A stretch of DNA of 64,000 nucleotides, taken from the NCBI RefSeq assembly GCF_026339955.1, contig NZ_JAPEPW010000002.1, positions 1,674,001-1,738,000 of the forward strand, given 5' to 3'. This document shows, one piece after another, positions 31,578 through 38,838 of the stretch. The stretch's first letter is position 1. Each line of letters starts with the position of its first letter. The notes below the pieces were generated by a model. It saw only the letters and a program-made list of their open reading frames with translations, did no database searches and was not told the DNA's origin. The position numbers and the translations under genes were made by a program. Source of the DNA: Streptomyces sp. NBC_01549 (GTDB taxonomy: Bacteria > Actinomycetota > Actinomycetes > Streptomycetales > Streptomycetaceae).

Positions 31578-31990
31578 GACGCGGTCCCGTTGATCGCGCG
31601 GGCCACGGCGAGGGTGGCGGCGGCCGGGCATGTGGTGCGGTCGCATCCGCCGTGCCGGGCGGAGCCGGGTTCGTTCAGCGTCTCGTCGTCGGGGTCGTTG
31701 GCGACGGCTTGCAGAAGGTCGGCGAGCGCGAGACCGACGCCGGGGTGCACGGCGGCAATGTACGCGGCGTCGGGCCACACGTTGCGGGTCTCGTCCCACG
31801 GCTTCTGCGACATCGACGGCAGCCAGGCGCGCAGGTCGGTGTCGTTGCCTTCGCCTGACAGGACGGTCGCGGTGTAGCCGTACTGGCCGAGGTGGGTGTC
31901 GTGTTGGCGCCATGGTCCGGGCGTCGCGGCCTTGGCCAGGTCGAGCAGCGTCTGCGCGGCGGTCCGGAGTTCATCAGCGGGTGTGGTCAC
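31574..31990 (-). CDS. Phage protein, 138 aa (Ea22-like small domain?)
   Basis: VTTPADELRTAAQTLLDLAK, AATPGPWRQHDTHLGQYGYT and YIAAVHPGVGLALADLLQAV. The order LRTAAxxLL ... ATPGPW ... AAYIAAVHPGV resembles a class of small actinophage proteins (also seen at 33,440). GTG start follows AAAGGAACC. CDRTTCPA at the C-terminus adds a Cys pair. Function unknown. Confidence 0.62.
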   Translation of the reverse strand: MTTPADELRTAAQTLLDLAKAATPGPWRQHDTHLGQYGYTATVLSGEGNDTDLRAWLPSMSQKPWDETRNVWPDAAYIAAVHPGVGLALADLLQAVANDPDDETLNEPGSARHGGCDRTTCPAAATLAVARAINGTAS

Positions 31991-32014
31991 GGTGGTTCCT
32001 TTCGCGGTGCGGAT

Positions 32015-32042
32015 GCCGCCCCCGCGGCGGGACGGGGGCGGC
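32015..32042 (-). terminator. Terminator behind small membrane protein gene
   Basis: GCCGCCCCCG paired with CGGGGGCGGC, 10-bp stem and 8-base loop, after the stop of the minus-strand gene at 32,049. Confidence 0.72.
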
Positions 32043-32048
32043 GGGGGG

Positions 32049-32291
32049 TCAGGCGGCGGCCCACAGCGGGCGCTGTCGGGGCTTGTACCGGTCGGGGTGC
32101 TCGGCGAGTGCGGTGAGGGCGCGCCAGGCGGCGAGAGCGGCCGTGAGCGCCCGGCACGCGGCCCGTATGGGTGTGGCGACCGTGACCACAACCGCGTACA
32201 GGGCGAGGCAGGCTGCGGCCGACGTGAGGACGATCCACGCGACGATGGCCCAGCCGATCGCGGTCGCGGTGTGGATGGCCTCGGCGATCAC
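32049..32291 (-). CDS. Small membrane protein, 80 aa
   Basis: Membrane segment near residues 10-45 (AIGWAIVAWIVLTSAAACLA, LYAVVVTVATPI), then a basic C-terminal helix. GTG start at 32291 coupled to the upstream gene through GTGA. It could be a phage membrane protein; no holin-specific context such as an endolysin is near. Confidence 0.6.
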   Translation of the reverse strand: MIAEAIHTATAIGWAIVAWIVLTSAAACLALYAVVVTVATPIRAACRALTAALAAWRALTALAEHPDRYKPRQRPLWAAA

Positions 32292-32632
32292 GAGGGCTGC
32301 CCCTCACGGACGACCGGCCACGACCAGCCCATCCGCGCCCGATGCTTGGCGCCGTGCCCGGGCGGAAGGTTGCAGGGGCGAGGCTCGTACTCGGGCAGCA
32401 GGTGCTTCGGTCCGCCGATCGACCCGCACTCGGGCTCGCCCGGGTTGGCGAAGTCCTTGAACCAGTCGAGGTGCAGCAGCGTGTCGGCGTCGCTTCGGTA
32501 GCAGATGTGCGCCACGCAGCTGCCGCAGAACTCGCACTCGGTGCACTGGTCGAGGTTCCAGGGGTCGACCTGAAGGCCGAAGTGGGCGAGGTAACTCTCG
32601 TTGGTGCAGGGCGTCTCCCAGACGTCGGCCAT
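32288..32632 (-). CDS. Phage protein with zinc site, 114 aa
   Basis: MADVWETPCTNESYLAHFGL, then LDQCTECEFCGSCVAHICYR: a C-x2-C-x2-C-x2-C cluster typical of zinc binding. The C-terminus has LPEYEPRPCNLPPGHGAKHR. A terminal gene of a small operon; function unknown. Confidence 0.62.
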   Translation of the reverse strand: MADVWETPCTNESYLAHFGLQVDPWNLDQCTECEFCGSCVAHICYRSDADTLLHLDWFKDFANPGEPECGSIGGPKHLLPEYEPRPCNLPPGHGAKHRARMGWSWPVVREGQPS

Positions 32633-32633
32633 G

Positions 32634-33362
32634 TCAGCCCTCCTTGCCGGGCTGGGACACGGCGGCGGGGCATCCGCCGTCGTGCGTGTGGTCCTCGCTG
32701 TCGCACGTGCACCGGTCGGCAGTGCAGTCGGGTCCACAGAGGCCGTGGTCCCCCTCGGCGTGGGCCTGCTCCCGCTCGTGGGTCGCGCACGGGTCGCCGC
32801 CGTCCTCGCAGGGGTTCGGCTGACTGCACGGCGTGACCTGCGTCTCGGGCTGGGGCGCCTCGCCAGCCACACGGCTCGGGGTGGACGCGGGTTCGTCGGC
32901 CAGGCGGCGCAGCTCGGACACGGCACGGTTGACGCCCTCCGCTGCCTTCTGCCCCATGTCGTCGTAGACCGCAGGGAAGAGCGCCGTGTACAGGTGCTGC
33001 GCGGCACCGTTGAGGACCGCGGCCCGGCCTGTGGTCAGGCGGGCAACCTCCTTCTCGGCCAACTGACGGCGGGCCATCTCCTGCCCGAGGTGGAAGTCGG
33101 CGTTCTCGCGGATGCGCTCGGCGGTGGCCAGCTTCCTGAGCAGCTCGTTGGCGTTGTGGGTCACGGTCTGCGGGCCCTCAACGAGCGACGCCCGGTCGGC
33201 GGGCGCAGACGGCACGGCGGGCGCGGCAGCAGCCCGGGAGGCGTCATAGGCGGTGAGCAGCTGCTCGGCCTCGTCCCACGGCATGCCGTGCGCTTCAGGG
33301 ACGGGATGCCAGCCGGGGCTGGAGAGTGCGGAGAGGACGGCGATACGCGGGTCGGTGGACAT
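32634..33362 (-). CDS. Hypothetical phage protein with Cys-rich C-terminus, 242 aa
   Basis: MSTDPRIAVLSALSSPGWHP, followed by helices (NELLRKLATAERIRENADFH, LGQEMARRQLAEKEVARLTT). The C-terminal 60 residues are Cys/His-rich (CGPDCTADRCTCDSEDHTHD), likely zinc binding. I chose the ATG at 33362. No recognised family. Confidence 0.65.
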   Translation of the reverse strand: MSTDPRIAVLSALSSPGWHPVPEAHGMPWDEAEQLLTAYDASRAAAAPAVPSAPADRASLVEGPQTVTHNANELLRKLATAERIRENADFHLGQEMARRQLAEKEVARLTTGRAAVLNGAAQHLYTALFPAVYDDMGQKAAEGVNRAVSELRRLADEPASTPSRVAGEAPQPETQVTPCSQPNPCEDGGDPCATHEREQAHAEGDHGLCGPDCTADRCTCDSEDHTHDGGCPAAVSQPGKEG

Positions 33363-33395
33363 GTGCTGCTCCTTGATCGGTGCGGGATGATGGAC

Positions 33396-33434
33396 GGGCC
33401 GGCCGCCCGCGGCTCCAACGCGGGCGGCCGGCCC
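33396..33434 (-). terminator. Terminator behind gene at 33,440
   Basis: 15-bp perfect GC-rich stem (GGGCCGGCCGCCCGC and its complement) with a 9-base loop, immediately after the stop at 33,440 on the minus strand. Confidence 0.82.
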
Positions 33435-33439
33435 TGTGG

Positions 33440-34300
33440 TCAGGCGCAGATGACGCACCGGTGATCCGCGATCTCCGTGTCGTGGCAGCGGTCGACACGG
33501 CCGCGGCAGTACGGGGACGCCGCGTACTGGGCTTGCTCCTCGAAGCCGGTGACGGCGGGGACGAACGGCTGCTTGCACTTGCCGCACGCCTCGGACGCCG
33601 CAACGGCCGGCTGCTCCTCGGCAGCAGCAGCGCGCACGTGCGGCGGCTCGCAGTCCGTCGCCCCCGCCAGACGGGCCGTCGGGCACGGGTACGACATCAG
33701 CCCGTCCCCGCCGGCCGCGATGGCGTCAGCGTCGATGCAGACCGGGCAGGGGCCCATCGGGGAGTCCTTGTGCAGGTGCCGGATCTGCGTGAGCACGCCT
33801 TCGAGATCGGCGACCTGGTCGCGGACCTTGTCTCGCTGCTGGGTGAGCTTCCCGAACGCGGGCCGCACCGCAGCGGCGGCCTCACGGACGACGCGCTGGA
33901 GGTCGCTCTCGTCCCAGTCCCAGCCGGGCCCGTAGAACGGGGCCGCGATGGTCTCTTCGAGGTCGATGTCGGTGTCGACGTCGTCGCGGTAGAGGGCGCG
34001 GAGGGCGTTGTCGCGGCAGTGGGTCATCTCGTCGAGAGCGGCGGTCAGGCGCCGGACTTCGGCGAGCAGCAGCGGTACGTCGGTCCGGGCGGCGGCCACG
34101 AACTCGGCGTCTGCGCGACTGTCGTCCATCTCACCGGCTCGGCAGGTCTCACCGATCCACTCGGCGCCTGCCTCGTACTCGGTGCCCTGGTAGATCTCCC
34201 AGCTGTCGGTGCACCACGGGCCGGGGGTGGCGGCGTTGGCGCGGGTCTCGATTTCGGTGAGCTGCTGCTCGGTGAGCGGGCGTTCGGGCTGGCTGGTCAT
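33440..34300 (-). CDS. Ead/Ea22-like phage early protein, 286 aa
   Basis: The N-terminus (LTEQQLTEIETRANAATPGP, WCTDSWEIYQGTEYEAGAEW) and the stretch SRADAEFVAAARTDVPLLLA with EVRRLTAALDEMTHCRDNAL follow the Ead/Ea22-like early protein plan (TPGPW, DAEFI, TDVPALLAEV). The middle is coiled coil. The C-terminal 100 residues carry zinc-site Cys motifs (CPVCIDADA; CGKCKQPF; HRCVICA). The ATG at 34300 has GGAGG six bases upstream. Function of the family is not settled. Confidence 0.72.
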   Translation of the reverse strand: MTSQPERPLTEQQLTEIETRANAATPGPWCTDSWEIYQGTEYEAGAEWIGETCRAGEMDDSRADAEFVAAARTDVPLLLAEVRRLTAALDEMTHCRDNALRALYRDDVDTDIDLEETIAAPFYGPGWDWDESDLQRVVREAAAAVRPAFGKLTQQRDKVRDQVADLEGVLTQIRHLHKDSPMGPCPVCIDADAIAAGGDGLMSYPCPTARLAGATDCEPPHVRAAAAEEQPAVAASEACGKCKQPFVPAVTGFEEQAQYAASPYCRGRVDRCHDTEIADHRCVICA

Positions 34301-34395
34301 CTGGTGCCTCCATGGCATCTCGGGTGGTGGGGTGGGGTGCGCCGCCGGTTTCGGGCCGGTCGGCGACGTCGGGCGGGGAACAACGCGCGACGGGG

Positions 34396-35397
34396 TCAGG
34401 CGGCGGGGAAGGCGTCGTGCGTGCGGCCGTCCAGTTCGCGGCCGGCGTTCTTCTTGCCGACGCGGGCGAGTTCGACGCGGTGGCCCATGTCGTCGACGGG
34501 GTCGCCGGCGAGGAGCGTGCCCTTGCTGGTGGCTCCGATGACGAGGTAGCCGGTGGGCGCGTACTCGCCGTACTGCTTGAAGAAGAACGGCACGTGATCT
34601 TGCTTGCACTGGTCGCGGAGGCTGGTGGCCCACTGGGGTGCCATGGGGCGTGCGCCTCGGCCGGACTCGCCGCCGACGATGACCCAGTGGAGCTTTCGGA
34701 CGTGGCCGTTCTCGCAGTGGCTGTCGGCGCACCTGGCGCAGGCTTCGTCGTGTCCTTCGCCCTCACAGCAGGCGCAGGCCTGCCAGACGTGGTCGCTGAT
34801 CCAGACGGGCCCGAGGAGCGGCTCGCAGGACAGGAAGCGCACCGCGGCCGGGGTGTCGACGAGTGCGGGGATGCGGAGGTCGGCGCGCTTCTGGTCCTCG
34901 ACGCTGACGCCCAGCCAGACGTTCGGCAGCGGCCAGCCCGGCTTGGGCAGCGGCCACGAGCGGCGGATCAGCTTCGGGTCAGCGAACGGCGGGAAGTGCA
35001 GCAGCTCGTAGTCGACCTGCTTCTCGAACTCCGGGTCGCCGAGCAGGGATCGCATCCGCCCGTGGCGCTTCGTGAGGATCTGGTACGTGTGCTGTGGGGT
35101 CAGCGCCATGACGGCGAACGTGCGGGCGATGAACTCGTCCGGGATGTCCTTGTGGAACAGGTCGGACATCGAGTTGACGAAGACTCGCTTCGGCTTCCGC
35201 CACTTCAGCGGGAGCGTCAGCCGCTCGGGGCGGAGGGTGACGTCGAAGCCAGTCTCGAAGTGGTGGCCGGGGATGCCCCGCCACCTTTCGGCGAAGGTCT
35301 CGGCGTAGCAGTTGTCGCAGCCGGGCGAGACCTTCTCGCAGCCGGTGACGACGTTCCAAGTCGCGTCAGTCCACTCGATCTTGCTGGTGTCGGCCAT
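34396..35397 (-). CDS. DUF5131 (phage Gp37/Gp68-like) protein, radical-SAM-like
   Basis: 333 aa. N-terminal KIEWTDATWNVVTGCEKVSP, GCDNCYAETFAERWRGIPGH has the characteristic C-x6-C-x2-C of the Gp37/Gp68 family. Then PLKWRKPKRVFVNSMSDLFH, TKRHGRMRSLLGDP, VWLGVSVEDQKRADLRIPAL and WVIVGGESGRGARPMAP, all typical blocks. A Cys insertion near residue 210 (ACACCEGEGHDEACARCADS) is unlike most family members. The C-terminus ends VGKKNAGRELDGRTHDAFP. A radical-SAM-like fold is inferred for this family, with no settled reaction. Confidence 0.87.
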   Translation of the reverse strand: MADTSKIEWTDATWNVVTGCEKVSPGCDNCYAETFAERWRGIPGHHFETGFDVTLRPERLTLPLKWRKPKRVFVNSMSDLFHKDIPDEFIARTFAVMALTPQHTYQILTKRHGRMRSLLGDPEFEKQVDYELLHFPPFADPKLIRRSWPLPKPGWPLPNVWLGVSVEDQKRADLRIPALVDTPAAVRFLSCEPLLGPVWISDHVWQACACCEGEGHDEACARCADSHCENGHVRKLHWVIVGGESGRGARPMAPQWATSLRDQCKQDHVPFFFKQYGEYAPTGYLVIGATSKGTLLAGDPVDDMGHRVELARVGKKNAGRELDGRTHDAFPAA

Positions 35398-35436
35398 TAC
35401 GCGGTTTCTCCTTCTCGGGGTTGGTGGTGCGGGTGG

Positions 35437-35703
35437 TCAGGCGGCATCTCGGAGCGCGGCGAGGAGTGCGGCCCGGTTGGCGGCCTGCCGTTCGGGGCTG
35501 AGCGGCAGCCGGCCGACAGGTGCGGTGACGCGGCCGGTGGGGACGGCTTCGGCGTACAGGCGGCCGAGGACGCCCGCGGGCGGGTAGCGGAGAGCCTTCC
35601 GGGCCCGGGCGACTGTCTGCGGGTCGCAGTACAGGCGGCGGGCGATGGACGCGTTCGTGTGGCCCTCGCGGATCAGAGCGGCGATGTCGGCACGGACCTT
35701 CAC
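35437..35703 (-). CDS. Small HTH-like protein, 88 aa
   Basis: MKVRADIAALIREGHTNASI, ARRLYCDPQTVARARKALRY reads like a short resolvase-type HTH for DNA binding. The C-terminus (PERQAANRAALLAALRDAA) is helical. Coupled to the upstream gene via ATGA. Confidence 0.62.
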   Translation of the reverse strand: MKVRADIAALIREGHTNASIARRLYCDPQTVARARKALRYPPAGVLGRLYAEAVPTGRVTAPVGRLPLSPERQAANRAALLAALRDAA

Positions 35704-36146
35704 GCGGCCACCTCCTCGGGCGCCTTGTGCACGGTGAACCCGCCGTCGGGGTGGCGGATGATCCAGTCCCCGAAGCGGGCGACAACGTGGCCGGGCTTCA
35801 CGCCGATACGCATGCCGACCGTCGTGATCTTCTTGTCAACGACCTCGGTGAACTGCTTCGTGAAGACGCCGTCCCGGTCGAGCTGCCAGTCGATGAGCCC
35901 GTAGCTGCGCGGGGTGAGCTGCCACGTCTTGCAGCCCGCGGCCTCCAACTCGACGAGCGGGGCGCAGTTCGAGCACTCGCCGCGGACGTCGGTGAGGTTG
36001 CCGTGCTCGTCAACGTCCCGATTGTCGACGTCGCCGAGGTACTCGCCGCAGCCGTTGCAGCAGCGCTTCATCGTGATGGTGCGGGTGACGGACTGGCCGT
36101 CATCGCCGTATGTGATCTCGTCGGGGGTGTTGGTTCGGGGTTGCAT
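35700..36146 (-). CDS. Phage protein with zinc ribbon, 148 aa
   Basis: MQPRTNTPDEITYGDDGQSV, then KRCCNGCGEYLGDVDNRDVD and GECSNCAPLVELEAAGCKTW, a four-Cys ribbon. The second half (WQLDRDGVFTKQFTEVVDKK, RFGDWIIRHPDGGFTVHKAP) is beta-rich. The start overlaps the upstream stop by one base. No family. Confidence 0.62.
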   Translation of the reverse strand: MQPRTNTPDEITYGDDGQSVTRTITMKRCCNGCGEYLGDVDNRDVDEHGNLTDVRGECSNCAPLVELEAAGCKTWQLTPRSYGLIDWQLDRDGVFTKQFTEVVDKKITTVGMRIGVKPGHVVARFGDWIIRHPDGGFTVHKAPEEVAA

Positions 36147-36379
36147 CAGATGCTCCAAAGGGTGGGTTGGTGTTCGACGAGCGGGAGTTCGGTCTGGCCG
36201 GGGATGGGTTCGGACCGGTTGGTGGGGCTGGCGATTGACGGTCGGGGCGCTGTGCGGCCCTGTAGGCGTCTGGCGCAGACGGGGCCGAGGCCGCGGACCC
36301 GTGACGCCGGATCGCGCAGGAGGCGCCCGCACACGCACGTGACGGGGCCATCGGCGTCGCGGCCCGCGGTCGGCTTCAC
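36146..36379 (-). CDS. DUF6011-like zinc protein, 77 aa
   Basis: GTG start at 36379 overlapping the upstream stop as GTGA. TCVCGRLLRDPASRVRGLGP followed by VCARRL has C-x-C-G-R ... G-x-G-P-x-C, which I recognise as the DUF6011 pattern, a small zinc-binding domain in actinobacterial and phage proteins. The rest is a disordered Pro/Ser tail. Confidence 0.68.
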   Translation of the reverse strand: MKPTAGRDADGPVTCVCGRLLRDPASRVRGLGPVCARRLQGRTAPRPSIASPTNRSEPIPGQTELPLVEHQPTLWSI

Positions 36380-36681
36380 GCTGCGGTGGCCTCGGCTTCC
36401 TGGTAGCGGCGGGCGTGGACGGTGGTGCGGGCGCGGCCCTCGTCGTGGCAGGGCACCTCGGGCGTGACCTGGCAGTCGGGGCAGCAGGCCGTGGTCTTCG
36501 CCCAGTCGGACACCCGCTGCGGGTGCGGCTGCGGCAACTGCCGCCCGGTGGTGCGCAGGACGCACGGCCGATGAGCGGCGGCCCCACAGTGCGAGCACGG
36601 CACGGAGCGGGCCGGATGCTGCTTGGCACGCATTCCGTGACGGAGGGACTCGGGCATCGGGGCGCCAGCGTGGATCGTCAT
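36376..36681 (-). CDS. Tandem zinc-finger phage protein, 101 aa
   Basis: The start at 36681 has GAGGAG upstream. Two copies of the same finger are present: PCSHCGAAAHRPC ... HPQR, and CCPDCQVTPEVPC ... HARR, each C-x2-C-x7-C followed by His and Arg. The same pattern occurs once in the 251-aa gene at 37,004. Likely DNA-binding or a replication partner. Confidence 0.68.
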   Translation of the reverse strand: MTIHAGAPMPESLRHGMRAKQHPARSVPCSHCGAAAHRPCVLRTTGRQLPQPHPQRVSDWAKTTACCPDCQVTPEVPCHDEGRARTTVHARRYQEAEATAA

Positions 36682-37007
36682 CGGGTCTCCTCGGGGCAGT
36701 TGCCGCAGTCGCACGGCTGGTCGGGGAAGTGCTCGGTGTTGCGGTAGTGCCGGACGGCGGCATCCCAGACGTGCTTGGGGATCTGCCGCTCGGGGGGCGG
36801 GCCGGGCGGGCTCGTACCGACGGGCCAGGCGCCGGGCCGGTGACCGGGCGGCTTCGGCGCCGCGGGTTTGGCGGCCGGCTCACGGCGGGCCTGGCCGATC
36901 TGGATCTGCGCCCGCATCAGGGCCCGCAGTTCGCTGCGGCCCTCCCGGCGGACGGCCTTCACGTCGTCGATCTGGATGCCGTCGCCGTCGATCTCGAAGT
37001 CGCTCAC
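36678..37007 (-). CDS. Hypothetical phage protein, 109 aa
   Basis: MSDFEIDGDGIQIDDVKAVR, then REGRSELRALMRAQIQIGQA and a Pro-rich linker. The C-terminus has HYRNTEHFPDQPCDCGNCPE with three cysteines. Overlaps both flanking genes. Possible adaptor of the replication module; no family. Confidence 0.58.
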   Translation of the reverse strand: MSDFEIDGDGIQIDDVKAVRREGRSELRALMRAQIQIGQARREPAAKPAAPKPPGHRPGAWPVGTSPPGPPPERQIPKHVWDAAVRHYRNTEHFPDQPCDCGNCPEETR

Positions 37008-37759
37008 GACGCGGCCTCCTCGTCGACGATCACGGCGTCCGGGATCTCGCCGGCTTCGATGCGGGCGAAGTACTGCTCGGTGCGGGCGCGGACCCGCTGC
37101 TCTTCGGCGGCCCGCTGCTCGGCGGTGAGTTCGCCCTCACCGTTGGCGGCCCGCAGGCGGGCGCTGTGGGGGTTGGCGCGCGGCTTGCCCAGCGGCTGCT
37201 TGTCGCCGCCGCCCGGGGTCTTGCACGGCTTGCCTATCGCCGCATGGCAGGACGGGCACTCGATGCCGAGCGGGCCAGACCGGCGAACCGTGTCGATCAA
37301 CTCCGCCTCGACGGTGTTCTCGTCGGGCACGTCCTGCCCGACGCTCCACCCGCGGGCCTCGAGCTCGGCGACGAACTGCTTCGACGGACCGCCCTCAAGC
37401 GCCAGCCGGCCAGTGGGCGCCGGAACTCGGCCGGAGGCGATGGCCTGCGTCTGGCCGCGGAGGCGGGCCAGGTACTCGGGAACCGTCTCGTCAGCGATCG
37501 GCTCGTACTGGAAGTTCTCCAGCCGGGCGGACCGGATCTTGCTGCGGAGGGTGCGGACGTGGTGGGGCAGGATCCACAGCTTCGCTTCCGGATCCTTCGG
37601 CGGGGTCGTGTAGTAGCTGGCGACAGCAGCCTTCGCGTCGTCGTCCAGCGGGACGTCATGGAGGGCAGCGGCCCAAGCAATGGCGGCGGCCTGGGAGGGC
37701 TTTCGGTTATCGAAGGCGGCGCAATGGCCCAACAGGTGGGCTGCTTCGCGCGGATTCAT
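37004..37759 (-). CDS. Replication-module protein with zinc finger, 251 aa
   Basis: The N-terminal part (NPREAAHLLGHCAAFDNRKP, SQAAAIAWAAALHDVPLDDD and AAVASYYTTPPKDPEAKLWI) matches the short helical N-terminus seen in actinophage helicase-loader-like proteins, but I am not certain of this. The C-terminal part contains GIECPSCHAAIGKPCKTPGG with a following H-x-x-R, the same finger as at 36,376. The gene overlaps the initiator gene by ATGA, so it is likely a replication partner. Confidence 0.62.
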   Translation of the reverse strand: MNPREAAHLLGHCAAFDNRKPSQAAAIAWAAALHDVPLDDDAKAAVASYYTTPPKDPEAKLWILPHHVRTLRSKIRSARLENFQYEPIADETVPEYLARLRGQTQAIASGRVPAPTGRLALEGGPSKQFVAELEARGWSVGQDVPDENTVEAELIDTVRRSGPLGIECPSCHAAIGKPCKTPGGGDKQPLGKPRANPHSARLRAANGEGELTAEQRAAEEQRVRARTEQYFARIEAGEIPDAVIVDEEAAS

Positions 37760-38838
37760 GCGGGATCTCCAGTGTCGAGAGCGGCGGCAACAGCGCCCCA
37801 GCCGGACACCGTTGAGTCAGTGCCGGGAAGCGGCTGGCCAGATGCGAGGTCGATCACGTTCGAGTGCGTGACGCCGTGCTTGTTCAGGTGCTGATTGGCG
37901 CCGGCGATCCACTTCTGCCAGGCGCCGTACCAATTGCGCTTGCGGCGCCCTTCGTCGCGGTGGTGGTAGATGAACTTGTCGGTTTCGTGGTCGACGTCGA
38001 CGCGCGGGTAGGTGTTGCGGGCCCAGCCGCGCATGGCGTCGGTGAGCGCGAAGTTCTCGGGGAGCTCGTGGAGAGGGGGTCGGTCGTCAGACCGGGAGGC
38101 GGGCGGAGTCGACTGCCGCTCGACTTCGCGACGGCCGTTTCCCCCCACACCCCCCTCTCCCTTGCTCCCTTGCTCCCTTGCTCCCTTGCTCCCTTGCTCA
38201 GGGGCGAAATACTCCGGAGCGTCTCCGGAGGAATTCGGGAGAGATTCGGGAGCGTCGTCGTACCAGGCGTGAGCTGCGGTTTCTTCGTCCTCGTCTGGCT
38301 CGACCACCTCATCCGGGGCAGTCGCCGGTTCGCCATGTACACGCACACCGAAGGGGCCCTCGGAAGGGCTTCCGGAAGCCCTTCCGGAGGGTGCTGCGGG
38401 AGTCTCGGGGATCTTCGCGAACTCCTCGCGAGACTTTCGCGAACGATTCCGGAGACGCTGAGGATTGACGTCGCGCCACCGCTTGAAGTCGTCCGGCTCG
38501 TCGTCCGGGCACGGCGGGATCTTCGAGCGGGTCGGGTGCGACGGCTTCTGGTGCTCACGCCAGTTCGGCGCGTGCAGGTAGGTGCGGCCGTCGACCTCGT
38601 ACCGGCACAACGGGCCAGCCTCCGCGATGGTCTCCAGCCAGCCGTCGATTACCTCGGGGGTGACGTCGCGGTCCCGGGGGAAGCAGTCGGAGGCGATGAG
38701 GAGTTCGTCGTCGACGCCGCGGCCGTAGTCGTCGAGGTAGCCCCACAGGAGGATGAAGAAGTAGCGGACCTCGCGCGGCCACAGCGACACCGTGATCGAG
38801 GTGCGCATCTCCGGCTTGATGGAGCGGATGCGAGCCAT
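37756..38838 (-). CDS. Phage replication initiator-like protein
   Basis: 360 aa. N-terminal MARIRSIKPEMRTSITVSLW, PREVRYFFILLWGYLDDYGR and RDVTPEVIDGWLETIAEAGP follow the winged-helix N-terminus of actinophage replication initiators that melt the origin and recruit helicase. The middle (~130-225) is disordered. The C-terminus (FALTDAMRGWARNTYPRVDV, NWYGAWQKWIAGANQHL) is a second conserved block. The linker region is encoded by an 8-bp tandem repeat (38,157-38,199) and several inverted repeats, so the origin may lie inside the gene, as in lambda O. Confidence 0.82.
   Translation of the reverse strand: MARIRSIKPEMRTSITVSLWPREVRYFFILLWGYLDDYGRGVDDELLIASDCFPRDRDVTPEVIDGWLETIAEAGPLCRYEVDGRTYLHAPNWREHQKPSHPTRSKIPPCPDDEPDDFKRWRDVNPQRLRNRSRKSREEFAKIPETPAAPSGRASGSPSEGPFGVRVHGEPATAPDEVVEPDEDEETAAHAWYDDAPESLPNSSGDAPEYFAPEQGSKGAREQGSKGEGGVGGNGRREVERQSTPPASRSDDRPPLHELPENFALTDAMRGWARNTYPRVDVDHETDKFIYHHRDEGRRKRNWYGAWQKWIAGANQHLNKHGVTHSNVIDLASGQPLPGTDSTVSGWGAVAAALDTGDPA
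38157..38199. repeat. 8-bp tandem repeats inside initiator gene (candidate origin iterons)
   Basis: TTGCTCCC repeats head to tail at 38,162, 38,170, 38,178 and 38,186, with a partial copy at 38,194 and a partial one before 38,162. A period of 8 is not a multiple of 3, so it is not a protein-level repeat. Neighbouring inverted repeats (CCGGAAG/CTTCCGG, CGCGAA/TTCGCG) lie at 38,200-38,450. In lambda-like phages origins with iterons lie inside the initiator gene. Confidence 0.68.

Noticed and set aside
32049..32291. Holin
   Set aside because: The hydrophobic region and length would fit, but no endolysin or lysis gene is next to it and the protein has a long basic tail.
38157..38199. Protein-level tandem repeat (EQGSKG)
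   Set aside because: The DNA period is 8, which only gives a 24-base amino-acid cycle by accident; the repeat acts at DNA level.
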